Shown here: piece by piece, positions 1 through 8,619 of the stretch
Position numbering within the stretch: position 1 is the stretch's first letter
Layout: each line of letters begins with the position of its first letter
NCBI GenBank assembly: GCA_030831445.1
Contig: JAURLB010000028.1
Coordinates: 1-13,529 of the forward strand
Length of the DNA: 13,529 nt
Origin: Candidatus Nanopelagicales bacterium
GTDB taxonomy: Bacteria; Actinomycetota; Actinomycetes; S36-B12; UBA5976
Reading direction: 5' to 3'
The notes under the pieces: model-generated
Told to the model about the DNA's origin: nothing
Database searches by the model: none
Seen by the model: the letters and a program-made list of their open reading frames with translations, nothing else
Made by a program: the position numbers and the translations under genes

Positions 1-876
1 CAAGGGTCACTGCGGTGCGATGTGAACTTATCTCTACGTAAGGACGAGACAAGTGAATTTGGTACCAGAAGCGAAACAAAAAACGTCAACTCGCTTCGAT
101 CAGTTGAACGCGCAGTCCGATATGAAATTTCACGACAAGCAGCGATGCTGAGTGTCGGTCAGAAAATAATTCAAGAAACTAGACACTGGCATGAAGACAC
201 TGGTGAAACAACTTCAGGACGTTCAAAAGAAGAGGCCGAGGATTATCGATATTTCCCTGAGCCAGATTTAGTCCCTATTGCTCCAAGTCGCCAATGGGTT
301 GAAGATTTGCGCCAAACTCTGCCAGAGAATCCTGCACTTCGTCGCACTCGTTTGCAGAGCGAGTGGGGAATAAGTGATCACGATATGAACTCAGTCATAA
401 GTGCTGGCGCACTTGACCTTGTGGTTCTGACAATTGCTGCTGGGGTTTCACATACAGCTGCGCGAAAGTGGTGGCTTGGTGAGTTGTCGCGAACTGCCAA
501 CGAAAGAGGAATTGAACTTGGTGAATTACCAATCACACCTCAACACCTTGCAGAGATTGAAGTGCTGATTGCTGCCGGCACACTCAACGACAAACTAGCC
601 CGAAGTGTCATCGATGGGATTATCAACGGCGAAGGAAGTGTTGAAGCAATTATTCAAAACCGAAATCTCACGCTTGTGTCTGACGATTCTGCACTACTGA
701 AAGCGATTGACGAAGCACTTGCAGCTTCACCCGACGTAGTAGAGAAAATACAACAAGGAAAATTGCAGGCAGCAGGAGCCATCGTTGGCGCTGTTATGAA
801 AGCCACTGGTGGCCAGGCAGATGCCGCCAAAGTCAAGGAATTGTTATTCCAGAAACTAGGCGTGAGCGAAGCGTGA
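1..876 (+). CDS. gatB: Asp/Glu-tRNA(Asn/Gln) amidotransferase subunit B, 3' part (partial at window start)
   Basis: The reading frame is open from base 1 (first residues [13 protein letters not shown]), so the gene enters from the left; the first ATG/GTG-type codon inside the window is not the real start. GatB is the tRNA-binding and kinase subunit of GatCAB, which amidates Glu-tRNA(Gln) or Asp-tRNA(Asn) in the cytoplasm. Seen here are the end of the catalytic cradle (GSLRCD, then [13 protein letters not shown]), the helical linker and the C-terminal YqeY-like tail domain ending in [16 protein letters not shown], which matches the usual GatB C-terminus. About 291 residues are present, roughly the last 60% of a typical GatB. 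A 70-base gap separates the stop from secA. In many Actinobacteria gatB lies near ilvD/ilvB; here eight other genes intervene. Family identity is very secure. Confidence 0.96.
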   Translation, partial: QGSLRCDVNLSLRKDETSEFGTRSETKNVNSLRSVERAVRYEISRQAAMLSVGQKIIQETRHWHEDTGETTSGRSKEEAEDYRYFPEPDLVPIAPSRQWVEDLRQTLPENPALRRTRLQSEWGISDHDMNSVISAGALDLVVLTIAAGVSHTAARKWWLGELSRTANERGIELGELPITPQHLAEIEVLIAAGTLNDKLARSVIDGIINGEGSVEAIIQNRNLTLVSDDSALLKAIDEALAASPDVVEKIQQGKLQAAGAIVGAVMKATGGQADAAKVKELLFQKLGVSEA

Positions 877-905
877 GCCTGCACCTTCCCGGGAGGGACG
901 GCCTA

Positions 906-924
906 GCGAATTTTCGCCTACGAT
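906..924 (+). promoter_or_regulatory. Possible secA promoter with adjacent palindrome
   Basis: The gatB-secA gap holds a -10-like TACGAT at 919-924, about 22 bases before the secA start codon. Directly before it is a perfect inverted repeat, GCGAA-TT-TTCGC (906-917). No good -35 hexamer is seen 16-18 bases upstream, so this is either a weak promoter or chance. The palindrome could be an operator or a small stem. It has no T-run after it, so it is not an intrinsic terminator for gatB. Confidence 0.3.
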
Positions 925-946
925 ATACCCCGACTAAAGGACGACC

Positions 947-3661
947 TTGGAGCTATTAGACAAAATCCTGCGTATTGGTGAAGGCAAGATTCTTCGGCAA
1001 CTCGCTGCCGTAGCACGCGATGTAAATGCCATTGAGCCTGAGATAAAGCGCCTCACGGATGATCAACTCAAGGCAAAGACACCCGAATTCAAAGCGCGCC
1101 TAGCGAAGGGCGAGACGCTTGATGACCTATTGGTTGAAGCTTTTGCAGTAGTGCGCGAGGCAGCACTTCGAGTGTTGGGACAACGACACTACGACGTTCA
1201 GATCATGGGAGGGGCCGCACTCCATCGGGGAAACATTGCGGAAATGAAAACTGGCGAAGGAAAAACCCTCGTTGCAACCTTACCTTCGTATCTCAATGCG
1301 CTAGCAGGTCGCGGCGTTCACGTTGTTACAACAAACGACTACTTGGCTAAACGAGACGCTGAGTGGATGGGCAGAGTTCATCGTTTCTTGGGGCTCGAAG
1401 TCGGTGTGATTTTGGCAAGTATGAATCCGGCTCAACGGAAAGTCGCTTACAGTGCTGACATAACCTACGGCACAAATAACGAATTTGGTTTTGATTATTT
1501 GCGTGACAATATGGGTTGGGCAATCGATGACTTAGTACAGCGACCCCATTATTTTGCGATTGTTGACGAAGTCGACTCGATTTTGATTGATGAAGCACGT
1601 ACCCCACTGATTATCAGTGGCCAGAGCGATGAACGAAACGACATGTATGAGCGCTTTGCTCGTTTTGCGAAAACCCTGAAACGGGATGAAGATTATGAAG
1701 TCGATGAAAAGAAGCGAACAATTGGCGTTTTGGAATCAGGTATCGAAAAAACTGAAAACTATTTCCAAATAGATAATTTATATGAATCCGTCAACACGCC
1801 ACTCGTCGGCTTGTTGAACAATGCAATCAAAGCTAAAGAAATCTATCGCCGTGATCGTGAATATGTGGTTGCAGGTGGTGAAGTCCGAATTGTTGATGAG
1901 CACACAGGTCGTTTGCTCGAAGGTCGTCGATATAGCGATGGCATGCATCAGGCAATTGAGGCCAAAGAAGGCGTCAAGATTCAAAGTGAAAATCAAACAC
2001 TTGCCACTATCACCTTGCAGAATTACTTCCGCCTCTATGAGAAATTAGCTGGTATGACAGGTACAGCGATGACTGAGGCTGCCGAGTTCTCGCAGATTTA
2101 TTCCCTTGGCGTTGTACCAATTCCAACAAATCGTGAAATGATTCGTAAAGATGAACCAGACTTGGTTTATCGAACGGAGCAGGCGAAGTTCATGGCAGTG
2201 GTCAGTGACATCGTTGAGCGCCATCAAGCGGGACAACCTGTACTTGTTGGAACAGTGAGTGTTGAAAAGAGTGAGTTACTCTCCGATTTACTCAAAAAAC
2301 GAGGAGTTCCACACAACGTTTTGAATGCAAAGCAACACGACAAAGAAGCAGACATCGTTGCAATGGCAGGTCGACGCGGTGCAGTGACTGTTTCAACAAA
2401 TATGGCAGGTCGAGGTACAGATATCATCTTGGGTGGCAACCCAGAATTTATTGCTCGCGCTGAACTCGCTCGCAAAGGACTTTCCCCACTCGAAGATCTT
2501 GATGCTTACAACCAGGCTTGGCCGATTGCTCTTGAAAATGCAACGAAACAAGTGGCGGCGGAGCATGATGAAGTTGTAGCACTTGGTGGTTTGTATGTGC
2601 TTGGAACTGAGCGACATGAATCACGACGTATCGACAATCAGTTGCGTGGTCGATCTGGCCGCCAAGGAGATCCAGGCGAATCTAGGTTTTATCTTTCGCT
2701 GCAAGACGACTTAATGCGACTCTTCAAGTCAGATATGGTCAACACATTTCTCACGCGATTCAATGTTCCAGACGACGTGCCAATTGAGGCAAGTATGGTC
2801 ACAAAAGCCATTAAGTCTGCCCAAACCCAAGTCGAAGCGACAAACTTCGAAATTCGAAAGAATATTTTGAAGTACGACGAAGTATTGAATCAACAGCGTC
2901 TTGTCATTTATGCGGAACGTCGAAGAGTTCTTGCAGGTGAAGACATTTCAGAGCAAATTCAAGAGTTTATTGAAGATACCGTTACCGGAAATGTTGATGC
3001 AGAGTTTGCAAGTACCTACGAAGAAGAATGGAACTTTGAGCGTCTGCAAACGGCCTTCAAAGAAATCTATCCGATTACAGTAGACATTGCTGCAATTGCC
3101 GAAGAGTCTGGCTACTCCCAGCAATTTATCGAAGATGCCATCTTGAATGACATTCAATCTGCTTATAGCAATCGCGTGGGGCAACTTGGCGAAGAGGCTG
3201 CACGAGAAGTTGAGCGTCGAATCGTGTTGAGCGTATTGGATAGGAAATGGCGCGATCACTTATATGAGATGCAATATCTGCAAGAAGGCATCGGGCTACG
3301 AGCATTTGCGCAAAAAGATCCGCTCGTGGAATATCAACGAGAAGGCTATGAACTCTTTGTAGCAATGATGGAATCACTTAAAGAAGAAGTCGTTGGTTTC
3401 CTCTTCAACGTTCAAGTAACTATCTCCCAAGAAGACGATGACGACGAAATAGATGAAGAAGACATTGTTATCGCAGGTGCGGCTCCGACTCAACTCAAGA
3501 ACGTCACCTACAGTGCTCCAAGCGAATCGGGAGCAGCGAGCACACCTGCAACCGCACGGCCAGCTGGCTCAGGCGATGAAGTTGGACGAAATGCCCCTTG
3601 CCCATGTGGGTCGGGAAAGAAATACAAACGCTGTCACGGAGATCCACGAAATGGCGCTTGA
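947..3661 (+). CDS. secA: Preprotein translocase ATPase SecA
   Basis: SecA is the motor ATPase that drives unfolded preproteins through SecYEG at the inner face of the membrane. The protein is 904 residues, close to actinobacterial SecA1. Walker A MKTGEGKT is at 100-107, the DEVD Walker B motif at 207-210, a second-motor motif reads [10 protein letters not shown] in the C-terminal half of NBD2, and helical scaffold and wing regions follow. After an acidic run ([11 protein letters not shown]) and a low-complexity linker, the chain ends in a SEC-C zinc tail, [13 protein letters not shown] at 885-897, with ligands C885, C887, C896 and H897; this tail binds SecB or ribosomes in other bacteria. 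The start is TTG at 947, preceded by AAAGGA (936-941) with a 5-base spacer; [14 protein letters not shown] matches the actinobacterial SecA N-terminus. The last 11 bases overlap the Trm112-like gene, suggesting translational coupling. secA normally lies downstream of hpf in this neighbourhood, so its position here is rearranged. Confidence 0.98.
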   Translation: MELLDKILRIGEGKILRQLAAVARDVNAIEPEIKRLTDDQLKAKTPEFKARLAKGETLDDLLVEAFAVVREAALRVLGQRHYDVQIMGGAALHRGNIAEMKTGEGKTLVATLPSYLNALAGRGVHVVTTNDYLAKRDAEWMGRVHRFLGLEVGVILASMNPAQRKVAYSADITYGTNNEFGFDYLRDNMGWAIDDLVQRPHYFAIVDEVDSILIDEARTPLIISGQSDERNDMYERFARFAKTLKRDEDYEVDEKKRTIGVLESGIEKTENYFQIDNLYESVNTPLVGLLNNAIKAKEIYRRDREYVVAGGEVRIVDEHTGRLLEGRRYSDGMHQAIEAKEGVKIQSENQTLATITLQNYFRLYEKLAGMTGTAMTEAAEFSQIYSLGVVPIPTNREMIRKDEPDLVYRTEQAKFMAVVSDIVERHQAGQPVLVGTVSVEKSELLSDLLKKRGVPHNVLNAKQHDKEADIVAMAGRRGAVTVSTNMAGRGTDIILGGNPEFIARAELARKGLSPLEDLDAYNQAWPIALENATKQVAAEHDEVVALGGLYVLGTERHESRRIDNQLRGRSGRQGDPGESRFYLSLQDDLMRLFKSDMVNTFLTRFNVPDDVPIEASMVTKAIKSAQTQVEATNFEIRKNILKYDEVLNQQRLVIYAERRRVLAGEDISEQIQEFIEDTVTGNVDAEFASTYEEEWNFERLQTAFKEIYPITVDIAAIAEESGYSQQFIEDAILNDIQSAYSNRVGQLGEEAAREVERRIVLSVLDRKWRDHLYEMQYLQEGIGLRAFAQKDPLVEYQREGYELFVAMMESLKEEVVGFLFNVQVTISQEDDDDEIDEEDIVIAGAAPTQLKNVTYSAPSESGAASTPATARPAGSGDEVGRNAPCPCGSGKKYKRCHGDPRNGA

Positions 3662-3824
3662 GTCCAAGGCATTTGAATTACTCGCCTGCCCTTGCCCACA
3701 CCACGGCAAACTCGTCCAAACGGGCGATGGTTTACGTAGTCTCTGTTGCGCTACCCACTTCGACGTGATCGATGGAATCCCCGTCCTGATGCTTCCTGAG
3801 GCTAAAACGGGAGAAACTCGCTAA
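3651..3824 (+). CDS. Trm112-like (UPF0434) small zinc-ribbon protein
   Basis: This is a 57-residue protein starting at ATG 3651, inside the end of secA, with CGGAGA (3637-3642) as ribosome site and an 8-base spacer. It has the Trm112/YcaR signature: an N-terminal LLACP, a middle Cys segment, and VIDGIPVLM near the C-terminus (39-47). In eukaryotes and archaea Trm112 is a partner that stabilises SAM-dependent methyltransferases; the role of bacterial single-domain homologues is less clear. The zinc ligands look abnormal: instead of two CxxC pairs there are C13-P-C15-P-H17-H18 and C32-C33 with H36. Zinc might therefore be held by a Cys/His mix, or lost. It lies 90 bases before ahcY, which removes the methyltransferase by-product SAH; Trm112-like genes near ahcY recur in Actinobacteria as I recall, so the context fits methylation. 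An upstream in-frame extension reaching back to 3453 exists but is only secA read out of frame. Confidence 0.8.
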   Translation: MALESKAFELLACPCPHHGKLVQTGDGLRSLCCATHFDVIDGIPVLMLPEAKTGETR

Positions 3825-3826
3825 GA

Positions 3827-3866
3827 TTTGCTCTGCGAGTCGCTCCGCGACCCTACGTCAGGCAAA
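3827..3866 (+). promoter_or_regulatory. Possible structured leader upstream of ahcY
   Basis: The 90-base gap before ahcY can fold. TTTGC (3827-3831) can pair with GCAAA (3862-3866), enclosing a small hairpin GTCGC-TCC-GCGAC (3839-3851). An alternative pairing of GCGAG with CTCCGC (one bulge) uses overlapping bases, so two hairpins exclude each other. Position before an SAH hydrolase invites a comparison with SAH riboswitches, but I do not recognise that consensus. No U-tract follows, so any control would have to be translational. Low confidence. Confidence 0.2.
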
Positions 3867-3914
3867 CCATCGAAGTCTCGTGCTGTTTGTCGCAAAATTC
3901 ATCGAAGGAGATAT

Positions 3915-5402
3915 ATGTCTATTGATGTTGTTGCGGCAGCGGGTGTGAAGTACTCGCTTGAAAACGTTGGACTTGATTATGCAGTGGCTGATTTGAGCCT
4001 TGCTGAATTTGGTCGTCACGAAATTCGATTAGCCGAACACGAAATGCCAGGACTCATGGCTATGCGCAAAGAGTTTGGCGCATCGAAGCCTCTAAAGGGT
4101 GCTCGAATTGCAGGTTCACTCCATATGACCGTGCAAACTGCTGTTTTGATTGAAACCCTTGCTGAACTTGGTGCTGAAGTGCGCTGGGCGTCTTGCAATA
4201 TTTTTTCAACCCAAGATCATGCAGCTGCCGCTGTGGTAGTTGGCAAAAATGGCACGCCAGACAATCCACAAGGTATTCCAGTGTTTGCTTGGAAAGGTGA
4301 AACGCTCGAAGAATATTGGTGGTGCACTGAACAAATTTTGCAATGGCCTGGAAACGAAGGCCCAAATATGATTTTGGATGATGGTGGAGATGCAACACTC
4401 CTCGTTCATAAAGGCACTGAGTTTGAACTTGCAGGTGCTGTCCCAACTCCAACATCCACTGACTCTGAAGAGTACGCAGTCATTTTGAAGGTGCTTGCTC
4501 GTTCACTCACGGAAGATGCGACTCGCTGGACACGAATTGGCCAGGGCATCAAGGGAGTCACTGAAGAAACAACTACTGGCGTTCATCGTTTGTATGAAAT
4601 GGCACGAGTTGGCAAATTGCTGTTCCCAGCAATTAACGTGAATGATTCTGTAACCAAGAGTAAGTTTGATAACAAATATGGTTGCCGCCATTCGCTCGTC
4701 GATGGCATTAACCGTGCGACCGACACGCTAATTGGTGGAAAAGTTGCAGTAATTTTTGGCTATGGCGATGTCGGAAAAGGTTCCGCTGAGTCGCTTCGCG
4801 GTCAGGGTGCACGCGTTATTGTGACTGAAATTGATCCGATTTGTGCATTGCAAGCTGCAATGGATGGCTATCAGGTCACCACTCTTGATGAAGTCGTTGA
4901 AACTGCAGATATTTTCATCACTGCGACAGGCTGCAAAGATGTCATCACTGTTGAACACATGCAGAAGATGAAGCATCAGGCAATTGTTGGAAATATCGGT
5001 CACTTTGATAATGAGATTGATATGGCAGGGCTTGCAAACCTGAAGGGTGCAAAGCGCATCACGATTAAGCCGCAGGTTGATGAGTGGCAAATGCCAAACG
5101 GAAAGTCCATTATTGTCTTGTCCGAAGGTCGACTCTTGAATTTAGGTAATGCAACTGGACACCCATCGTTTGTTATGTCTAATTCATTTACGAATCAAGT
5201 ACTCGCGCAAATTGAACTGTTCACAAAACTGGAAAACTATCCAGTTGGCGTTTACACCTTGCCAAAGCATCTTGATGAAAAAGTTGCACGACTTCACCTT
5301 GATGCACTTGGTGTGAAGCTCACTGAACTATCAAAGGATCAAGCGGACTACATGGGTGTAGATGCTCAGGGACCATACAAGCCTGAGCTCTATCGGTACT
5401 AA
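3915..5402 (+). CDS. ahcY: S-adenosylhomocysteine hydrolase (adenosylhomocysteinase)
   Basis: AhcY reversibly splits S-adenosylhomocysteine into adenosine and homocysteine, relieving product inhibition of cytoplasmic methyltransferases. The ATG at 3915 follows a strong AAGGAG (3905-3910) with a 4-base spacer; the frame is open upstream to a TTG at 3828, but those 29 codons are unlike the family. The 495-residue product is the long bacterial/plant type, carrying the insert before [17 protein letters not shown] that is also present in mycobacterial SahH. Other landmarks are [30 protein letters not shown], the catalytic segment TKSKFDN (K248, D252, N253), CRHSLVDG, the NAD-binding [10 protein letters not shown] at 282-291, and the C-terminal KPELYRY. 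The upstream neighbour is the Trm112-like gene. The stop codon TAA overlaps the stop of the convergent membrane protein gene, leaving no room for a terminator between them. Confidence 0.98.
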   Translation: MSIDVVAAAGVKYSLENVGLDYAVADLSLAEFGRHEIRLAEHEMPGLMAMRKEFGASKPLKGARIAGSLHMTVQTAVLIETLAELGAEVRWASCNIFSTQDHAAAAVVVGKNGTPDNPQGIPVFAWKGETLEEYWWCTEQILQWPGNEGPNMILDDGGDATLLVHKGTEFELAGAVPTPTSTDSEEYAVILKVLARSLTEDATRWTRIGQGIKGVTEETTTGVHRLYEMARVGKLLFPAINVNDSVTKSKFDNKYGCRHSLVDGINRATDTLIGGKVAVIFGYGDVGKGSAESLRGQGARVIVTEIDPICALQAAMDGYQVTTLDEVVETADIFITATGCKDVITVEHMQKMKHQAIVGNIGHFDNEIDMAGLANLKGAKRITIKPQVDEWQMPNGKSIIVLSEGRLLNLGNATGHPSFVMSNSFTNQVLAQIELFTKLENYPVGVYTLPKHLDEKVARLHLDALGVKLTELSKDQADYMGVDAQGPYKPELYRY

Positions 5403-6337
5403 TCGCGATTTTTGTAATTCAAATACAAAACACTTGCAGCAATCGCAGACAGAGGTAGTGACAGCGCTAGTGGTATGAAGTTGGTAACGACGAAGTACCA
5501 CAGCGCTTCACCTGATGCGGGAAGTAAACTCAAGAATTGGGTGAGTGTGCTTGCAAGTAACGATCCGATAATGCCTACCAAGAGACTCACGCCAACAATA
5601 GCCAATCGGTTTCCTTTTGCAATTGAGAGTGTCGATCGCACCGCATTAATCCCGCCGAGATTTGAATCAAGTACAACGGGGGTTACAAGAATGATTCCAA
5701 TAGCAAACCAGATAGCAACGCCAGTGGCAATAAGCGCAAGCAATACACCGAGTGAGATTTGATTCGTTACAAATGCCACAATCATCGGCGCGAACAAGAG
5801 CACTAATATGAGTGTTACCGCAATGTTCGCAGTAATGAGCCTAACCCAAGGCACGCTCTCAATTTTCAAATCGTAGTACGGATGATTGAGTGCAATTTTG
5901 GTTGATAGTCCAGAAATAATGAGCTGTGCGATAAGTAGTGCTGGCATCAACCAGCCAAGCAGCGAGAAAACTTCCACGAGGAGAGCAAACAATGCTTCGA
6001 GTTCTGCGGTGGTGGGCTGTTCAGAGATTTGTGGTGATTCGCCATTCAACAATGCCCACGCTTCGTCCGAGAGATTTTGCACGCCGATTGAGATCATGAG
6101 CATTGCTAGGATCGAAAACCCGGCAGCAATGATGAACGCTTGAGAGAAGTGCTTTCGCCAATCAGTCTTCAAGACTTCCCACACTCGGCCCAAAAGTGCA
6201 CCGAAGTCGAGTCGGTTCCCTGAGCGCGTTGGAGCAGGGGGAACGACTAATTGAGGGTCAGGATTGGGGTCAGACGGCTTACCTTGCCAAGCGGGTGGTT
6301 GCTCTTCAGATAACTCATGGGGCATCTCGTTGGTCAT
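5399..6337 (-). CDS. Multi-pass membrane protein of the glycerophosphodiesterase membrane-domain type, function unknown
   Basis: I call the ATG at 6337 (312 residues); a GTG at 6370 would add 11 residues. The first 45 residues are hydrophilic and proline-rich, so probably a cytoplasmic tail. About six hydrophobic segments follow, near 66-86, 117-145, 165-190, 195-220, 246-268 and 280-306. The segment [20 protein letters not shown] followed by SIAKGN resembles the conserved 'vvvlE...AlrrSwrLvrGn' patch of the membrane domain found with glycerophosphoryl diester phosphodiesterases and in many stand-alone actinobacterial membrane proteins. No phosphodiesterase catalytic domain is present, so an enzymatic role should not be assumed. 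It converges on ahcY, with overlapping stops, and is divergent from mtrA with only 54 bases between the starts. This placement suggests an envelope role and possible shared control, but that is inference. Confidence 0.8.
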   Translation of the reverse strand: MTNEMPHELSEEQPPAWQGKPSDPNPDPQLVVPPAPTRSGNRLDFGALLGRVWEVLKTDWRKHFSQAFIIAAGFSILAMLMISIGVQNLSDEAWALLNGESPQISEQPTTAELEALFALLVEVFSLLGWLMPALLIAQLIISGLSTKIALNHPYYDLKIESVPWVRLITANIAVTLILVLLFAPMIVAFVTNQISLGVLLALIATGVAIWFAIGIILVTPVVLDSNLGGINAVRSTLSIAKGNRLAIVGVSLLVGIIGSLLASTLTQFLSLLPASGEALWYFVVTNFIPLALSLPLSAIAASVLYLNYKNRD

Positions 6338-6391
6338 AACTTGAGTGTAATTGGGTTTCCATCTAGGCACACGGCGTGGGAGTATCTGCCC
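6338..6391. promoter_or_regulatory. Divergent promoter region between the membrane protein gene and mtrA
   Basis: On the minus strand a -10-like TACACT (forward 6344-6349) lies 6 bases before the ATG at 6337, the spacing expected of a leaderless transcript beginning at the start codon; its -35 is poor. On the plus strand TTGAGT (6341-6346) and TAGGCA (6364-6369) are 17 bases apart, a weak candidate for mtrA, with GGGAG (6378-6382) as ribosome site. The opposed elements overlap, so the two promoters could compete. Reading by eye only. Confidence 0.4.
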
Positions 6392-7072
6392 GTGGAAGGC
6401 AAAATATTGGTGGTCGAGGATGACTCGGCAATCGCTAGCATGGTTGAACTGGTGCTACGCACGAATGGTTTTGAAACCATGCTTTGCTCACGTGGTGACA
6501 CAGCAGTTGCAACCGTGAAGGATTACAACCCAGATCTAATTTTGCTTGACATCATGTTGCCCGGTAAAGATGGATTTAGTGTTGCAAGTGAAATCCGAAC
6601 GTTTTCGAAAGTTCCAATAGTCATGCTCACCGCGAAAACTGACACGGAAGACATCGTGCGGGGACTCGAGACGAGTGGCGCTGATGATTACATCACAAAA
6701 CCTTGTCCGCCACGAGTCCTGCTTGCACGTATACGCTCACGACTACGAGTCCATGATTCACAACCACTCCAGATTGTGGACCTCACATTAGATGTTAAGG
6801 GACACCGAGTTACGCGTGAGGGCAATGAAATTGTCTTAACAAAAACGGAATTCGAATTGCTCAAACACTTCGCCCTCAATCCAGGTGAAGTATTTGAACG
6901 CGAGCAACTCTTGCAAGAAGTGTGGCGATTTAAAGAAGCAGGGGACACACGATTGGTAAACGTACATATCCAGCGTTTGCGTTCAAAAGTTGAAAAGGAT
7001 CCAGAAAATCCAGAGATAATTTTGTCAGTCCGTGGGGTTGGTTATAAATCTGGACATGTTAGTGATCTATGA
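6392..7072 (+). CDS. mtrA: DNA-binding response regulator MtrA (OmpR/PhoB family)
   Basis: MtrA is the response regulator partner of MtrB; in mycobacteria, corynebacteria and streptomycetes it controls genes for cell-wall metabolism, division and osmoprotection. I place the start at GTG 6392 (VEGKILVVEDD), with GGGAG 9 bases upstream; the frame is open for 25 more codons but these are unlike the family. The 226-residue protein has a receiver domain with acidic pair D10/D11, phosphoacceptor D53 (LILLDIMLPGKDG), T80 and K103, then a winged helix with GDTRLVNVHIQRLRSKVEKD and a C-terminal VRGVGYKSG, very like M. tuberculosis MtrA. Two oddities: GLETSGADDY carries one residue more than the usual GLE(S/T)GADDY, and the normally near-invariant KPF is KPC (C105). 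The stop overlaps the mtrB start (ATGA), implying translational coupling. Confidence 0.97.
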   Translation: MEGKILVVEDDSAIASMVELVLRTNGFETMLCSRGDTAVATVKDYNPDLILLDIMLPGKDGFSVASEIRTFSKVPIVMLTAKTDTEDIVRGLETSGADDYITKPCPPRVLLARIRSRLRVHDSQPLQIVDLTLDVKGHRVTREGNEIVLTKTEFELLKHFALNPGEVFEREQLLQEVWRFKEAGDTRLVNVHIQRLRSKVEKDPENPEIILSVRGVGYKSGHVSDL

Positions 7073-8619
7073 AGTGGTCAATAGGTAATGTCTTCTCATC
7101 GCTGCGAAAAAGTTGGCGTAGTTCACTAACACTCCGAGTATTTGTCACAACGGTAACGTTATCAATCATCGCAGCAACAATTGTTTTTGTAGTCCTGCTG
7201 ACACAAATTCGTGACGGACTAATTTCCCAGCGCTCAGACGATAGTTTGGTGCAAGCAAACCGCGGAATCGATATTGCAAGAAATATTGCTACGAACGCAA
7301 ATCCAAATCTAAGTGTTGCTGAAGAGAACGCATTAGTGGATGCAATCATTGCAGGCGTAGTAAATGCGGCTGGCACGGCTCGCGACTTTGAAGTGTTGCT
7401 TTTGTCAAGTGAGTTGAGTGCAACCACAATTGAACGAGGAACAAACCAAATCTCTGAAGCGAGTTTGAGCGCCGAGATTCGAAGTGCCACATCGACAGAT
7501 AGACAACTCGTAAGGCAACTCACAACGTTGGAGTATCTTGATGACACTTCTGTGCCAGGTATTGTTATTGGTGTTCCAATAACGTTACCAAGTCTGGGGA
7601 GATATGAGTTATATCAACTTTTCCCGCTCTCGAATGAGATTGAAACTCTCACACTTTTGACCTCGGCATCAGCTTTTGCAGGGATATTTCTCGTCCTAGC
7701 ATTTGTTCTCTTGGCTCTAGTCTTGACGACACAGGTGGTGCGTCCTGTTCGCTTAGCGGCGCAATCTGCCACACGACTGAGCGAAGGAAACTTAGCGGAA
7801 CGTTTACGGGTCTCGGGAGAAGATGATTTGGCTAGACTCGCACTCGCCTTCAATTCGATGGCGGCATCCCTTGAGCGTCAGATTGAGCAGCTGCAGGAAC
7901 TCTCGAAAGTGCAACAGCAATTCGTATCTGATGTTTCACATGAATTGCGAACGCCACTTACAACAATCACTATGGCAGCGGACCTTCTGAATGCATCAAG
8001 CGAGGAATTTGATCCGGCTTCAAAGCGAGCATCAATCTTGCTCTTGCAGCAAACGCAACGTTTCGAATTGCTGCTCATGGAGTTATTGGAAATATCACGA
8101 CACGATGCTAAAGCGGCAACGCTTGAAATCTCTGCCGTGAATCTCAACCACTTAATCGAAGTTTTAGTTGATGATCTTTCGCCTATCGCTCAGGAGTTGG
8201 GCATTGAAATCTCTTTTGAAGCAGTCAATGCTGCGAATTCATTATGGTGTGACCCTCGACGTCTTGAGCGAATCATCCGAAACCTTGTCTCAAATGCAAT
8301 AGAACACACAAACTCTGAAGGAGTTGATATTCAGATTGATTCAACTGACGAGTTTGTTCAAATCGCTGTCATTGATCATGGGGTTGGTCTATCGGCAGAA
8401 CATCAGTTAAGAGTGTTTGACAGGTTTTGGCGAGCAGACCCATCTCGTCAAAGAACGTTGGGGGGAACAGGACTTGGTCTTGCAATAGCACTTGAAGATG
8501 CAAAGTTGCATGGCGGCACAATTCGCGTGGCAAGTGAACTGGATAAAGGGTCGACGTTTACCTGCGTTATTCCCAGAAACCTTTCTGAGAAAACCCACTA
8601 TTTGACGCGAGATGCATGA
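7069..8619 (+). CDS. mtrB: Sensor histidine kinase MtrB
   Basis: MtrB is the membrane histidine kinase that phosphorylates MtrA. The 516-residue chain has a basic cytoplasmic N-terminus, TM1 near 22-45, an extracytoplasmic domain to about 197, TM2 near 198-220, a HAMP linker beginning at VVRPVRLAAQ (223 on), a dimerisation/phosphoacceptor helix with FVSDVSHELRTPLTT (H291), and a catalytic ATPase domain with N-box N409 (NLVSNAIEH), G1 VIDHGVGL (D436) and G2 GGTGLGLAI (465-473). All catalytic residues are present. In mycobacteria MtrB localises to septa and interacts with division proteins; this is family knowledge. Its start overlaps mtrA by ATGA and its stop overlaps lpqB in the same way, so the three are one operon. 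Length is slightly below mycobacterial MtrB (about 567), mainly through shorter termini. Confidence 0.96.
   Translation: MKWSIGNVFSSLRKSWRSSLTLRVFVTTVTLSIIAATIVFVVLLTQIRDGLISQRSDDSLVQANRGIDIARNIATNANPNLSVAEENALVDAIIAGVVNAAGTARDFEVLLLSSELSATTIERGTNQISEASLSAEIRSATSTDRQLVRQLTTLEYLDDTSVPGIVIGVPITLPSLGRYELYQLFPLSNEIETLTLLTSASAFAGIFLVLAFVLLALVLTTQVVRPVRLAAQSATRLSEGNLAERLRVSGEDDLARLALAFNSMAASLERQIEQLQELSKVQQQFVSDVSHELRTPLTTITMAADLLNASSEEFDPASKRASILLLQQTQRFELLLMELLEISRHDAKAATLEISAVNLNHLIEVLVDDLSPIAQELGIEISFEAVNAANSLWCDPRRLERIIRNLVSNAIEHTNSEGVDIQIDSTDEFVQIAVIDHGVGLSAEHQLRVFDRFWRADPSRQRTLGGTGLGLAIALEDAKLHGGTIRVASELDKGSTFTCVIPRNLSEKTHYLTRDA

Noticed and set aside
3453..3650. Upstream extension of the Trm112-like frame.
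   Set aside because: It lies wholly inside secA in another frame, has no family similarity, and a good ribosome site precedes ATG 3651.
3828..3914. TTG start giving a longer AhcY.
   Set aside because: The 29 extra residues do not resemble the family and a strong AAGGAG lies directly before ATG 3915.
6317..6391. Longer MtrA starting at ATG 6317.
   Set aside because: The extra 25 residues are unlike MtrA and overlap the divergent gene; GTG 6392 has a ribosome site and fits the family N-terminus.
7059..7547. Long minus-strand open frames inside mtrB, secA, ilvD and others (for example 11437-12273).
   Set aside because: They are mirror frames of well-identified genes, with no family similarity or plausible start sites.
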